Part shown: piece by piece, positions 12,001 through 18,756 of the stretch
Layout: each line of letters begins with the position of its first letter
Position numbering within the stretch: position 1 is the stretch's first letter
Assembly: GCA_044869955.1 (NCBI GenBank)
Contig: JBIOYC010000169.1
Span: forward strand, 1-37,293
From: CALMKX01 sp044869955
Lineage (GTDB): Bacteria; Acidobacteriota; Thermoanaerobaculia; Multivoradales; SZUA-115
Length of the DNA stretch: 37,293 bases
Reading direction: 5' to 3'
Notes under the pieces: model-generated
What the model was told of the DNA's origin: nothing
What the model saw: the letters and a program-made list of their open reading frames with translations, nothing else
The model's database searches: none
Made by a program: the position numbers and the translations under genes

Positions 12001-15000
12001 CCAGGTCGCCGTCGCGCAGCAGGTCGACCTGCACGCCGACGTCGTCGCCGGCGGAGGCGGTGAACACCAGGATCGCGCCCTCGCGCACCACGCTGCCGGA
12101 GGGCGGCGCCTGGGTGAGGGTGATGGTCGGCGCCGCGTCGGGCACCACGGTAATCACCACGTTGGCCACCGCGGTGTTGCCGGCGCGGTCCACTGCCCGG
12201 GCGGAGAAGGTCGCCGGGGTCGCTCCGGCCGAGGCGAAGTCGGCCGGGATGGTGAACTGCGCCGAGTAGGGATCGGTGGTGTCGGTGGCGAAGAGGATGC
12301 CCTGGAAGGACAGCTCGACGCGGTCGATCGAGGCGTTGTCGACCGCCACGGCGGAGACCGTCAGGGTCGAGCCCTCGATGCGCGTGCTGCCGGCCGCCGG
12401 AGCCGAGAGGTTGACGATCGGCGGCGAGGCGTCGTCGAGCACCACGATCGCCACCGGCGCCGAGTCCCGCCGCTGGCCGACGGTGTCGAAGGCCGCGGCC
12501 ACCAGCTGGATCTCGGTGACCCCCGGCGCGGTCAGGGCGGGGACGGAGAACTCGTAGGGAGCGGAGGTGTCCTGGGCCACCTCGACGCCGTCGATGTGGA
12601 GCTCGACGCGGGCGACGCCGCGATCGTCGGCGGCGGTCGCGGCCACCGCCATGATCGCCCCCTCGACGAAGGTCGATCCGGCCAGCGGCGCGGTGATCGA
12701 CACCGTCGGCGGATCGTCCACCTGCACCAGCACCGGCACCTCGACGGTGGCGCCGGTGGCCGGCACCGAGCCGGTCACCTCGGTGACCAGGCCGAGGTTG
12801 GCGGGATGCGAGACGCGCACGGCGAAGCTGCCCACCGGCACGTTGGGGATGAGCAGGCGGCCGGCGGCGTTGGTCGAGCCGGCGGCGCTGAACTGCGTGC
12901 CCAGGGGATCGCGGCGGATCGACACCGGCGCACTGGCCGCCGGCAGGCCGCCGGGGAAGGTGGCCACCACGTCGACCGAGCCGACGCCGGCGAAGTTGAG
13001 GTCGACCACCGCGATGCCGCCGTCGGTGATGGTCACCGGCAGCACCAGACGTACCCCTGTACCGGGCTCGGTGGCCTCGACGCTGTAGTCGCCCACGGGC
13101 ACGTCGGGGAAGGCGTAGCCGCCCGCCGTATCGCTGGCCATCGAGCGCTTGAAGCCTCCCGCGCCCTTGAGCTCGACGGTCACGCCGACGATCGGGAAGC
13201 CCGTGGAGGAGCGTACCGTGCCCTCGACCCGGCCGGTCGGCGGCATGGTGAGGTCGGCGAGCATGCTCTGGCCGCCGGTGGTGAGCACGGCCGAGGCCGA
13301 GGTCGAGATGCCGGTGCCCTGCGGGTGACCCTGAGTCGCCGAGAGGGTGTAGGTGCCCAGCGGCAGGCCCGGGAAGGAGAAAGTGCCATCCGTGGGGATG
13401 TTCTTGGTGACCGTGATCAGCTGGGTGGCGCCGGTGAGCTTGACGGTGCCCGAGCTGACCACCTCGCCGTTGCTGCGCCGCACGGTGCCGAAGATGGTGC
13501 CGGTGTCGGTGAAGACGATGTCCCGCGTGGCGGTCTGGCCGGCCCCGAAGGAGCCGGTATAGGAGGGCGACATCACCAGGGTGACCGGGTTGTCGGCCCT
13601 TGCCGTGAAATCGAAGCGCGGGATCACCACCGAGCCGCCGTCCGGGGCGAAGACGGTGTTGACCTGGTAGACACCGCTGCCGTTGGCGGTGGGCTTCAGC
13701 AGGCGCTGGAAGATCGGGTGGCTGCTGCGCACGAAGACCCGCGCGTTGGGCACCACCGAGACGCCGTCGCCGTTGTAGACGGTGCCGGTGGCGTTGCCGT
13801 CGAGGAGCGGCAGGGCCGGCACGGTGCCGACGCCGTCGGCCGGCGCCACGAAGTTGGCGATCGCCGTCAGCTCGGCGGCGGAGAGGCCGACCAGGGCCTC
13901 CGGCGGCAGGGTCACCAGCCGCTGGGCGGCGGCCACGGCGGCCTCGCCGGTCTCCTGGGAGACGAAGTGCATCAGCACCACGGTGCCCCCCGCGGGCACC
14001 GTCAGGTCCTCCCACACCGAGCGCAGCTGGCCGTAGGTGCTGGCGGAGTCGAGGGTGAGGGCGGCGGCGGACACCGCCGCCGGGGCGCCGTCACCGCCGA
14101 AGACGTGGGCGGTAGTCGGGAACAGCTCGCGCAGGGCCGAGGTGGCGGGGATGCCGCGCACGTCGACGATCGCCCAGCGGTCGGGGGCCGGCGCCGTCGG
14201 TCCGACCACCAGCAGGGTGTCGCCGCTCGAGGTGCCGATCACCTCCGGCGGGTCGTTGAAGCGGAAGCCGTCGCGCAGGTTCGAGACGAAGCGCAGATAG
14301 GTGTCGATGGCGACGTCGATCGAGATCGGGGCCGCCGTCGGGTTCTCGAGGATCTCGAGGTAGCGGGCGAAGTAGCCCTGCTGCGGCACGTAGATGCGGC
14401 GGGAGACGTTGAGGCCGCTCTCGTCGGTGCCGGTGAGCGCCGCCTCGCGGCCGGCCTGGCCGAGCGAGGAGCCGGTGGCGGCGAAGCGCCGGAAGGTGTC
14501 GTCCTGGCCGAGGGAGAGCAGGAAGCCGTGGCGGTTCTCGTTGTTGTCGCCGCGGAAGACGCCCTGGGTCGCTTCGACCAGGCCGCCGTTGGGGAACTCG
14601 ACGGGATAGACGTAGTTGTTGGCGTCGTAGAGCCGGGCGAGGACCTGCAGGCCTTCCATCTGGACGTCGATGGTGATGACCTCGCCCTCGCTGGCCAGCA
14701 CCCCTTCGCCGCGGCCCTCGAACGCACGCGGGTTGTCGCGGGCCAGCACTTGGACGGTGCCGGCGAGGATGCCGGTGGCGCGGTAGAAGCCGTTGACGTC
14801 GGTGGTGACGAAGCGGCTCTGGTTGTTGCCGAGGCTGGAGACGGTGACGCCGATGCCCGGGGCGGGATCGCCGTTGGGATCGGTGACCGTTCCCTGGACG
14901 GTGCCGCGGGGGGCGATCACCAGATCGCGGCGCACCACCTCGTTGTGGCTGACCAGGGGCACGGCGGGGTTCTGGGCCAAGGTGGTGCCGAAGCTGTCCT

Positions 15001-17668
15001 CCACCTCGAGCTTGTAGGTGCCGGCCTTGACGCAGCTGAAGCCGAAGCCGCCGGCGCCCGAGCTGGTGTTGGTCTTGTTGATGCCGTTGCCGGAGAGCCG
15101 GACGCGGAAGCCCGCGGCCGGGGTGACGGCGTCGGGCTGGAACACCGTGCCGACCACCTGGCCGAAGGGGGGGAAGCTGACGGCGGCGTTGCCGATGACG
15201 CCCAGCGAGACGCCGACGTCGACCATCACGCCGAAGCCGCAGATCGGCTCCCCGACCGAGAGCTTGTAGGCGCCGACGCTGGTGTTGCGGAAGCGGGCCA
15301 CGCCGAAGGCGTCGGTATCGACCTGCTGGCTGAAGCAGCCGCCCCCCTGGCTCACCGGGTAGGGCGTGAGGGTGACCCTCTGGTTGGCGACCGGCGAGCT
15401 GTCGGCGTAGCGCACGGTGACGTCGAGGCCGCCGAAGCCCTTCAGGTTGACGTCGCGCACCTGGACCTCGTCCGGCTGAGACAGGAGGAAGCCGGAGAGG
15501 CCGCAGTCACCGTTGCTGGGATGGCTGGCGAAGAGGCCCGAGGGAATGCCGGTGGGCACCAGCAGCAGCTCGTAGAGGCCGGCGCCGTTGGCCGTGGCCG
15601 AGCGCCCGACCTCGGCGGCGACCACCGCGGCGCCCGGCACCACCGTGGTGCCGTTGGCCTCGAAGATGGTGCCGCGCACGGTGCCGGTGGAGCCGACCAC
15701 GATGCGCACGTCGTCGCTGTCGCCGTCGAACTCGATGCGCGCGCCGGCGATGCCCGCCTTGGGGGCGAGGGGGTTGCGGCCGGTCAGCTTGAAGTTGCCG
15801 ACGTAGACGCCGGATAAGCTGAAGCGGCCGTTGGTGCCGGCGATGGTCGAGGCGCTCTGGGGGAACACGTTGCCCGGCTCGCTGGCCAGGCTGACCGGCG
15901 CGTTGGGCACCGGCGTGTCGTCGGCCTCGACGACGATGCCGGTGATGGTGCCCTGGCCGATGTAGCCGATGTCGGCCCGCACCACCTGTGAGGTGAAGGA
16001 GAGGGCCGAGGTGGTGCGACCGCGGTCGCTGGCCGGGCCGGTGGCGGTCAGGGTCCAGGCTCCGAGGGGCAGGTAGTCGAGGCGATAGTCGCTCGACGGC
16101 TCGGTGGTGGTGTTGAGGGTCAGCCCGGGGCCGGCTCCCGACACCGGGACCCCGGCTCCCACCGGCGAGGCGCCGTCACGACCGAAGACGGTGCCGACAA
16201 AAGCGCCCGAAGCCGAGAGGGTGATGTCGACGATCGGTGCGCCCTGGTCGGGCAGCACGCCGAAGGCCCGGCCGCGCAAGGCCGAGCGGGGGTCGATGGC
16301 GCGGATCTCGATCGGTCCCGGGGGCAGGCGGTCGAACTCGTAGACCCCGGTGGCGTCGGCGTTGGCGTCGCGGCGGTCGACGCCGGTCAGCACGGTGACG
16401 CGGGCGAAGGGCACGGTGGCCCCCACCGGGTCGAAGATGCGGCCGGTGACCCGGCCGGCGACCACGCCGATGCCGATCGAGCCGACGTTGGTGGTGCCGC
16501 CGGGAGCGGGGGCGGTGGGGTTCGAGCGGCCGTCCTTGACCACGCCGTCGTCGATGCGGCGGGCGAAGATCGTCAGGTTGCCCTGGTCGGCGGGCACCCG
16601 CACCAGGGAGAAACGCCCGCTGGCGTCGGCGGTGCCGGTGATGCGGCCGAAGGCCACCACCGAGGCGCCGGGCACGGCCGCACCCTGGGCGTCGACCACC
16701 TGGCCGGAGACGCCGGTGGTCAGGTTGGCGATCAGGGGATCGATGCCGAGGGCGACCTCGAGACCGTCCTCGAGGCCGTCGCCGTCGGAGTCGGCCGAGA
16801 GGGCGTTGGTGCCCAGGGCCAGCTCACGACTGTCGGCCAGAGCGTCGCCGTCGGTGTCCGGGTTGGTCGGCAGGGTGCCGAGGGTGAGCTCGCGGGAGTC
16901 GGAAAGCTCGTCCGAGTCGGTGTCCGCGCTCGACACGTCGGTGCCGAGGTTGAACTCGGCGAGGTTGCTGATGCCGTCGCCGTCGGGGTCCTCCACGGCG
17001 TCGCTGGGATCGTTGGCATCGAGACCGTTGGCCGCCTCGAACTCGTTGGGCAGGCCGTCCCCGTCCGAGTCGTTGGGGATGTTCATGGTCAGCTCGATGC
17101 CGCCGACCACCCCCTCGTAGCGGGCCGATATGCGCACCCGGCCACGACCGGTGGCGCGCACCAGTCCCTTGGGCTCGAGCAGGCCGTCGCCCACCACGCC
17201 GACCGCCGGGTTGCTGGTGAAGAAGGTGGTGGTGCCACTGTTGGTCAGATCGACCATGTCGCCGTTGGCGAGCAGGCCGAGGACGGTGAGCTGGGCGGTC
17301 TCGTTCAGGTTGGTGAAGTTGGTCTTGGGTGACAGGACCTCGAGGGCCACCGGGATCGGGTCGACGTTGCCGAAGGCGATCGGCGGGGTGAGGCTGAAGC
17401 CGTTGGGCACCAGGTTGAACAGGCCGCTCTGGCCGTAGACCACCGAGCCGCCCTGCTCGCAGACCAGCCGGACGCGATGGGTGCCGCGCTCGAAAGGCAC
17501 CGAGATGGCGAAGGAGCCGTCCTCGTTGACCCGCACCGTGCGGTTGAGCAGCGTGGCGGTGCAGGTCGGCCCGGTCTGGGCCTCGGCGGGAAGGGCAGCC
17601 GTCCACCACAAGGCGGCGGCCAGCCCGCAGCCTCCGAGCACCCTGCCCCAACTGAGCTTTTTCGCCAT
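1..17668 (-). CDS. Giant secreted TSP3-repeat / Ig-like / VWA exoprotein, C-terminus beyond the window
   Basis: The reading frame is open from the ATG at 17668 to base 1, giving 5,889 visible codons and no stop, so the gene continues past the window edge. Residues 1-31 form a Sec signal peptide (MAKK n-region, hydrophobic core, AEAQ end). Domains in order, residues approximate: TSP3 block 195-313; carboxypeptidase-regulatory-like beta domains 316-990; unassigned domain R0 1004-1275; more regulatory-like domains 1288-1646; four Ig-like domains 1648-2020; an Ig-like domain interrupted by a VWA domain 2033-2313; IPT/TIG-like 2318-2400; then R1-R7 alternating with TSP3 blocks 2403-5370; a BNR/propeller-like segment 5373-5757; TSP3 again to the edge. 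TSP3 repeats (DxDxDGxxDxxE) bind calcium in known proteins, so a large rigid calcium-stabilised surface or secreted protein is inferred. In-frame ATGs at 17695 and 17722 are alternative starts; 17668 gives the cleanest signal peptide. The specific function is unknown. Confidence 0.9.
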   Translation of the reverse strand, partial: MAKKLSWGRVLGGCGLAAALWWTAALPAEAQTGPTCTATLLNRTVRVNEDGSFAISVPFERGTHRVRLVCEQGGSVVYGQSGLFNLVPNGFSLTPPIAFGNVDPIPVALEVLSPKTNFTNLNETAQLTVLGLLANGDMVDLTNSGTTTFFTSNPAVGVVGDGLLEPKGLVRATGRGRVRISARYEGVVGGIELTMNIPNDSDGDGLPNEFEAANGLDANDPSDAVEDPDGDGISNLAEFNLGTDVSSADTDSDELSDSRELTLGTLPTNPDTDGDALADSRELALGTNALSADSDGDGLEDGLEVALGIDPLIANLTTGVSGQVVDAQGAAVPGASVVAFGRITGTADASGRFSLVRVPADQGNLTIFARRIDDGVVKDGRSNPTAPAPGGTTNVGSIGIGVVAGRVTGRIFDPVGATVPFARVTVLTGVDRRDANADATGVYEFDRLPPGPIEIRAIDPRSALRGRAFGVLPDQGAPIVDITLSASGAFVGTVFGRDGASPVGAGVPVSGAGPGLTLNTTTEPSSDYRLDYLPLGAWTLTATGPASDRGRTTSALSFTSQVVRADIGYIGQGTITGIVVEADDTPVPNAPVSLASEPGNVFPQSASTIAGTNGRFSLSGVYVGNFKLTGRNPLAPKAGIAGARIEFDGDSDDVRIVVGSTGTVRGTIFEANGTTVVPGAAVVAAEVGRSATANGAGLYELLLVPTGIPSGLFASHPSNGDCGLSGFLLSQPDEVQVRDVNLKGFGGLDVTVRYADSSPVANQRVTLTPYPVSQGGGCFSQQVDTDAFGVARFRNTSVGAYKLSVGEPICGFGVMVDVGVSLGVIGNAAVSFPPFGQVVGTVFQPDAVTPAAGFRVRLSGNGINKTNTSSGAGGFGFSCVKAGTYKLEVEDSFGTTLAQNPAVPLVSHNEVVRRDLVIAPRGTVQGTVTDPNGDPAPGIGVTVSSLGNNQSRFVTTDVNGFYRATGILAGTVQVLARDNPRAFEGRGEGVLASEGEVITIDVQMEGLQVLARLYDANNYVYPVEFPNGGLVEATQGVFRGDNNENRHGFLLSLGQDDTFRRFAATGSSLGQAGREAALTGTDESGLNVSRRIYVPQQGYFARYLEILENPTAAPISIDVAIDTYLRFVSNLRDGFRFNDPPEVIGTSSGDTLLVVGPTAPAPDRWAIVDVRGIPATSALRELFPTTAHVFGGDGAPAAVSAAALTLDSASTYGQLRSVWEDLTVPAGGTVVLMHFVSQETGEAAVAAAQRLVTLPPEALVGLSAAELTAIANFVAPADGVGTVPALPLLDGNATGTVYNGDGVSVVPNARVFVRSSHPIFQRLLKPTANGSGVYQVNTVFAPDGGSVVIPRFDFTARADNPVTLVMSPSYTGSFGAGQTATRDIVFTDTGTIFGTVRRSNGEVVSSGTVKLTGATQLITVTKNIPTDGTFSFPGLPLGTYTLSATQGHPQGTGISTSASAVLTTGGQSMLADLTMPPTGRVEGTVRSSTGFPIVGVTVELKGAGGFKRSMASDTAGGYAFPDVPVGDYSVEATEPGTGVRLVLPVTITDGGIAVVDLNFAGVGSVDVVATFPGGLPAASAPVSIRRDPLGTQFSAAGSTNAAGRLLIPNVPVGSFAVRVSHPANLGLVTEVTGSVPATGATVEVPVLVQVDDPPTVSITAPLAGSTFVEGAIMAVAATAADDRGVARVELHIDGVEVAQDTSAPYEFSVPALTAPGVTEIQLVAAAFDTVGQRRDSAPVAIVVLDDASPPIVNLSAPAAGSTRIEGSTLTVSAVAVDNASIDRVELSFQGILFATDTTDPYSAQFTIPADFASAGATPATFSARAVDRAGNTAVANVVITVVPDAAPTITLTQAPPSGSVVREGAILVFTASAGDDVGVQVDLLRDGDLVATKATAPFTFNFTVPPLASVTNPISVVLRARDTVNQTTSTTPVLLTVTDDTPPAVTLTSPAEGAEYFEGDVVTIAATVTDDGTITRVDFFADGAQAGSDTSFPYAFDFVMTAGEDLSTVPIRAVATDNASQTGEAAVTVIRRSDSEVPTVQLTSPLDGAVATLGTTDVMILVDTGASTALSLGLDVDGNGTTDNVRTGEIFAARQLLTVLSPTTSRVGVISYGFSVSQRANLTDVFTTVDSALVGIGSLSISGLPDFQVALNSSLTELASTRSRRAARPVVFLFGHGTGGYPQAAIQRALDAGALINTVAVGPGADLALYQAIAQATGGVATALPDPRDFLALLANGLSFGIDSVVLTAEATDNVGVAEVEFRVLATNGSIDLTLVDDSEPFSQTFSLTSLSAETTIDVTATARDVAGNETASDPVRITVLPADNPPRIVRLEPATGRQGTQIRILGRFLEPTRTNNTIFVNGALVSSISGNKFELSFNAPLLTTDVPVQVTAVSAGSTNVVQLLFDADGDGLSNLDEAARGTDPNDTDSDDDGLADGAEVTRGTDPLDPDSDGDGLTDGFEVTNVLDPLVPGQEALDSDGDGLTNLEEQTLGTNPRDNDHDNDGLLDGAEVNTHLTSPLLADTDGGGRNDGQELAEGTDPLNPADDLPTTTLPRTLTDGSGFNWDFSSQAFVTDGSSNAFDSGFQALLNNSSSFPGQSLAFLEDGGRELRFGPANVSTLRRTRKTFVPAAGEGFARYLEIVENPTAAPITATINVYVNLGSNSATQVLATSSGDFVLDLADRWSVTDDGTDGAGTPAVALVWGGPHARLAPSLVQLVNADTVRFDYTVTVPAGGRTILMHLAAQRTARGAASTQALALFGATGEVLSGLSAAEQAEIVNFFAYPDADLDGLSDSDETARGTDPNDADSDDDGMTDGFEVRWSFDPLSPADGPADPDSDGLTNAQEEATGTDPTLADTDSDGLEDGQEVNVTLTLPLVADTDADLASDGDEVEVHFTNPLVADTDGGGKGDGAEVRDGGNPLDPSDDLVPLTFILNDVLGFRWDVSTRGQIVDGTSDAFDGGFNVRVNNVSSPSFGTALTEDGIRELVIGPWSVSGLNVRRKVFVPADAAFVRFLEVFDNPGVAPVTFDARIDTDLGSNGSTVVVVTSSGDLTFTPADDYVITDDVDNGSDPVVSHVLAGPAGLVRPSATTFSSDDVSYTYRLTVEPGGRVILMHFGTQRTLRSQALTAATELLALSGSALSGMTAAEQAQVVNFFAYADADFDRLSDADEAARGTDPNLPDTDGDGLLDGFEVTWGFDPLVGGDGPGDPDGDGLTNLGEQTARTLPTVADTDGDGAGDGQEVAAGSNPLVQDTDADGLTDGEELNAWGSSPLVVDTDAGGRADGVEVQTDLTDPTDPSDDGRSAQSLVDLAGFVYVPSSNATSSVSNAATFGSLTVNGAGNPVSSSLVFPDGGEGGREVRIGPATVSGGLRVSRKYFVPADDSFIRYLEILENPTAGPVPASVTLTTFVTSVSSPTASSSGDLGFDLGDRWLVTDDTTPAAGTLPVAHVLWGATGSARPVSATLTSGTLSQTYMLNVPPGGRLILMHFGAPASTREGALGRALALDLGSGSAFAGLSAAERAAIVNFYPYADADRDGLSDEAEALAGTDPNDPDSDDDGIPDGLEVRFGYDPLSVNEVADFDGDGLGDAAEVAAGTDPANQDSDGDGLGDGQEVTELGTSPFRADTDGDTLSDLDEVTVHGTSPILADTDGGGRNDADEILRDQTDPLDPADDLGAVPVPTTLFDGTSFLWDIQTYGAVLNGSSSAFDRFDLGGFQQRINGSFFNVAGPATATLGGRQLQLGTVSRSDGITVRRRIFVPTDDGFIRYLEVLENTGTIDRSVTLEIRSELGSGFSTQVVSTSSLDTLVQPTDRWVVTDDGSDGTFFGRPAIAHVFAGANASLRPSSVSLFSGGSFVVQYAVQVPAGERVIVMHFGVQSGTRAQAVFEAGELARLDGSALFGLTPDEQADVVNFFAYPDRDQDGLADADEAAAGTDPDDPDSDDDGLVDGLELALGLDPTDPADGALDLDGDGLANAAEIIAGTDPAVADTDADGLADGPEVNAFGTDPLAPDSDLDGLTDGSEVNAYGTDPALADTDAGGQTDGDEVANGKDPLDPADDGVFVPRSLTDGAGFNWDVQTNGGIGDGTSDAYDGGLALRVDGVLFPSQFVASSELGGREIGFGPWAQSGLMVRRKVFVPADDAFARFLEIFENPGTTEIEAEVKVETNLGSDSLTLIFDSSSGDTLFSLADRWVGTDTNTGSTSRPKVVSVLAGATGALRPMAVFSNVPADTQTFTYRVRVPAGARVALMHFAAQATSRAVIEAKAEQLLLLGGPALTGLSADEQAAIANFFAYPDADHDGATAEQEALLGTDPNVADGDGDGIPDGVEARLGLDPLDSGDGTADLDLDGLNNSAEAAADTDLARPDTDADGLADGAEVLSYGSDPFRPDTDGDTLADGAEVTLHGTDPTQADTDGGGQSDGEEVAQSLNPNNPADDTVALPRTLVDGGGYLWDLQTNATVLNGSSDAYDSGLQLRVAGSNPFSQSRAVLEQGTRELVFGPSVRSGLTVRRKVFVPTDGRFARYLELFENPSLAPITVRVEIFTDLGSGTSTQVVGTSNGDLVLGFGDRWAVTDDSVAGGGDPAVVQVFGGEVARVAPFASSRVNDVVSILYDVTVQPESRVALLHFAVQDFSPSAAVGAAMSLFSLPPAALVGLAPNEARDIVNFTVAPDTDGDGLSDPDETAVGTDPADPDTDGDLFPDGYEIANGLNPLDPADGDVDADGDGLSAGGEHVAGTNPDDPDTDDDGFSDGYEVANGLDPLDNGDGSRDLDGDGLSDSQEQALGTSPTNPDSDGDGMRDGYEVLYGFNPLDPADAGLDGDGDGLTNLAEQGLGTHPGLADSDGDGLSDGDEVGRGTDPRAVDTDGDGLGDGTEVNTHGTDPLDADSDGDGFDDGYEVANGLDPLDPADGQADADGDGLTAPEELALGTDPNNPDSDDDQLSDGQEVQATHTDPLAADSDGDGLWDGEEIALGSSALLADTDRGGANDGSELAEGSNPLNAADDSFTLPLPFILTDGDGWTWTVEGGGVLRDNFSSGARGLLRVGGSTFSSTAGRLLRDERTVSIGPQLFFTPTLVEVRRKVYVPSNDGFARTLDLFRNPTSQPVTIPVVLESELGNRLVVVTTSDGDRTLETTDDFLVVNDGQPALGLVWSDSRGLVRPTSVTSLDDVVTVQLTLNLPPRSRVVLLHFETLGSDNATTIERAETLRDLDGNARVGLTAREANEVANFFTQPDGDDDGLSDAEEIALGTDPANADSDGDGLTDGFEVAYGFDPLVAGDEALDGDGDGLDNLAEQDAGTRPDLADTDGDGLDDGEEVATTGTNPLAADSDGDGLGDGDEVALHLTDPLLADTDEGGRSDGEEVLFDGTDPLVAGDDVLPIAVGSTFSVGLPVIAADPWGSLHLAWLGTDPTSFCTEVFYAQVGGDGDVVIAATQLQTTCNNPVGPALDVDSLGYVHLLWLSSFDRQVIYAKLDPLLDDRDGSTADPEAIAVVPPSAVTSTQLDGEYRAALSVTADGGAWLVWSGLRFDSEVAEQELHAARVDLDGELAIGDLVLVNQFTGSGDGSDAPAAGTDTAGNLHLAWADGEQLAYLMVGSDGLVDIDRTPLDLLGVDRQPLESPSLDVLADGRVRVGFFARDPARRAVRLTLDPALDNRDGDAADLAAILTEGRSTVTAGQGAPPSHPAMELGSDRTWLTWWEPTIEGTPALFAAASTTAGSSLVPVQQVTAEPAFCSSCTGTPAPLQIGGTIWVPWSGFDQNNESVLYLSRVDPDLDGDGLSGGEEARRGTARGDADSDDDGLLDGFELRWGFDPLVAGQQGGDPDGDTLTNLGEQAVGTEPTRSDTDGDGLGDGAEVGLGTLPLRSDSDGDGLTDSEEVTLGTNPANPDSDGDGL
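400..1550 (-). other. BNR/propeller-like segment of the giant protein
   Basis: About 385 residues between two TSP3 blocks contain neither TSP3 nor domain R. They show recurring short strands of the form xxLHLAWLG, YVHLLWLSS, AWLVWSG, LHLAWAD, TWLTWWE and IWVPWSG. Regularly spaced W-containing strands followed by polar loops suggest a BNR/sialidase-like or other beta-propeller. No Asp-box is complete enough to assign an enzyme, so an adhesive or structural module is as likely as a catalytic one. Confidence 0.5.
1990..10014 (-). repeat. Seven-unit higher-order repeat: domain R (about 230 aa) plus TSP3 block
   Basis: Within the giant gene a composite unit recurs. Domain R copies lie at about 10014-9325 (R1), 8884-8190 (R2), 7753-7080 (R3), 6632-5925 (R4), 5485-4795 (R5), 4350-3670 (R6) and 2655-1990 (R7). 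Start-to-start spacing is 1.12-1.15 kb from R1 to R6. Before R7 it stretches to about 1.7 kb, filled with extra TSP3 repeats. Shared motifs are an opening LTDGxGFxWD-like stretch, VRRKxFVP, RYLExxENP, TSSGD, DRWxVTDD, a late LMHF strand and LSAxEQAxIxNFFAYPD running into the TSP3 block. An earlier, more divergent copy R0 lies at 14655-13850. I do not recognise R as a named family; a beta-rich fold is inferred from alternating hydrophobic stretches. Confidence 0.85.
10990..11510 (-). other. VWA domain nested in an Ig-like domain of the giant protein
   Basis: The segment encodes a Rossmann-like VWA core: VMILVDTGAS (metal-site loop), GEIFAARQLL, SRVGVISYGFS, PVVFLFGHG, and a closing INTVAVG strand. 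The first half of an Ig-like domain (VPTVQLTSPLDGAV) precedes it and the second half (VVLTAEATDNVGVAEVEF) follows it, so the VWA looks inserted into an Ig fold. The MIDAS motif is degenerate: DxSxS reads DTGAS and the usual TDG reads GHG. Metal-dependent ligand binding may therefore be weakened or lost. Confidence 0.7.
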
Positions 17669-17726
17669 GATCCGAATCTCCGACTTCAGCGTCATGAACC
17701 CTCGCGCGGCATCTCTCGCCATCGCC

Positions 17727-18743
17727 CTACCCCCGCTCCCCCAAGGTCAAGCCCAGACGTCCCCCCCACTCCCCGACAGCCAGCTCCGATCGGCTCTGGA
17801 GCTCGACCAGGTGGCCCTTGGCGGTGGTGACCAACACCACGTTGAGCCAGTCCTCCTCCGGCAGGTCGAGGCTGCCCAGAGGCGTCACCACCTCGTCCTT
17901 CGGCCGGCACAGGCGGCGCACCGCTTCCAGGGCCGCCAGCTCGCGCAGCCGCAGAGCTCCTTCCAGACTGTGCTTCTTGGCCGGCGCGAGGCCGCCGGCC
18001 ACCGCCAGCAGCTCCTTGGCGGCCTGCGAGCCTCCTCCTCCGGGCGCGGTCGCCACCCGCCACGCGGAGGCGAACCACTTGCCCGCGGAGGCGATGGCGA
18101 GGAAGCCGCGCATCGCCTCCACCAGCTCCTCGGGGCTCGCCTCCTGCCATTCGAAGCGGAAGCTCCCCGGGCTCTGCTTGGCCAGGCCTCGAGTGTTCGA
18201 CAACCAGATCTGGCCGCCCCAGGCATGGTCGAGGAAGTAGTTGGCGCCCTCGACCCGCAGCTCGAGCGGCAGCCCCAGCTCGGGGATCGCCCGCTCGAGC
18301 AGGGCGCGGGCATAGGCCACGTCCTGACCGAAACGGGAGGCGTTCGAGGAATAACCCCACCAGGTCACGCCCTGGCGGATGGACACTGCGACGGTGTCCG
18401 GATAGCGCGCGCTCTGCCGGCTGTCGCGCTGCTCGAACGCGATCGAGACCTCGAGCAAACCGGACTGGCCCACCGCCGGGGCACCGCGGCGCAGGATCTC
18501 GACGAAGGTCGGGAAGACCTCCGGTCCGGGGCTCGGGGTCTCGCCGGAGAGCGAGATCTCGGTGAGGTCGAAGCCGGTGATCCCGGCCAGGTCCGGCACC
18601 TTCGGTCCGGACAGCGAGATGGCCACGACCTTCTCGGGCGGCGTGGCCTCGAAGCCGGGAAAGGCGGCCGGCAGCCGTGCCGCCAGGGCCACCACGGCCT
18701 CGGTGGAGAGCGGCTCGGTCGCGCGATAGGAGAAGGGTTCCGC
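17727..18743 (-). CDS. Unrecognised cytosolic protein, candidate immunity protein for the upstream toxin-like gene
   Basis: This frame encodes about 338 residues from a GTG at 18743 (MAEPFSYRATEPLS), 13 bases after the stop of the giant toxin-like gene and with GAGGG about 7 bases upstream. An alternative GTG at 18779 would give 350 residues and overlap that gene by 23 bases. There is no signal peptide or membrane segment, so it should stay in the cytosol. The sequence is a mixed alpha/beta pattern with a Trp/Tyr-rich centre (TWWGYSSNASRFGQ, YFLDHAWGGQIWLS) and a more helical C-terminal third. I do not recognise a family. A small cytosolic gene tightly coupled behind a gene ending in a nuclease-like domain is the usual position of an immunity gene in polymorphic toxin loci. 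The function is therefore inferred from context only. The next giant gene starts 58 bases downstream, so an operon is likely. Confidence 0.8.
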   Translation of the reverse strand, partial: AEPFSYRATEPLSTEAVVALAARLPAAFPGFEATPPEKVVAISLSGPKVPDLAGITGFDLTEISLSGETPSPGPEVFPTFVEILRRGAPAVGQSGLLEVSIAFEQRDSRQSARYPDTVAVSIRQGVTWWGYSSNASRFGQDVAYARALLERAIPELGLPLELRVEGANYFLDHAWGGQIWLSNTRGLAKQSPGSFRFEWQEASPEELVEAMRGFLAIASAGKWFASAWRVATAPGGGGSQAAKELLAVAGGLAPAKKHSLEGALRLRELAALEAVRRLCRPKDEVVTPLGSLDLPEEDWLNVVLVTTAKGHLVELQSRSELAVGEWGGRLGLTLGERG

Positions 18744-18756
18744 CACGGGCTCGCCC

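Noticed and set aside
9156..14015. Minus-strand frame of about 1,619 codons in another phase
   Set aside because: It is Arg/Gly/Pro-rich nonsense overlapping the giant gene. The in-phase frame has recognisable Ig, VWA, TIG and TSP3 domains.
632..15817. Very long plus-strand open frames (about 1,033, 1,541 and 2,458 codons) opposite the giant gene
   Set aside because: Their peptides are low-complexity Val/Ala/Gly/Glu runs that mirror the DxDxDG-rich repeats of the minus-strand gene. They have no domain, and the minus frame is a coherent secreted protein throughout.
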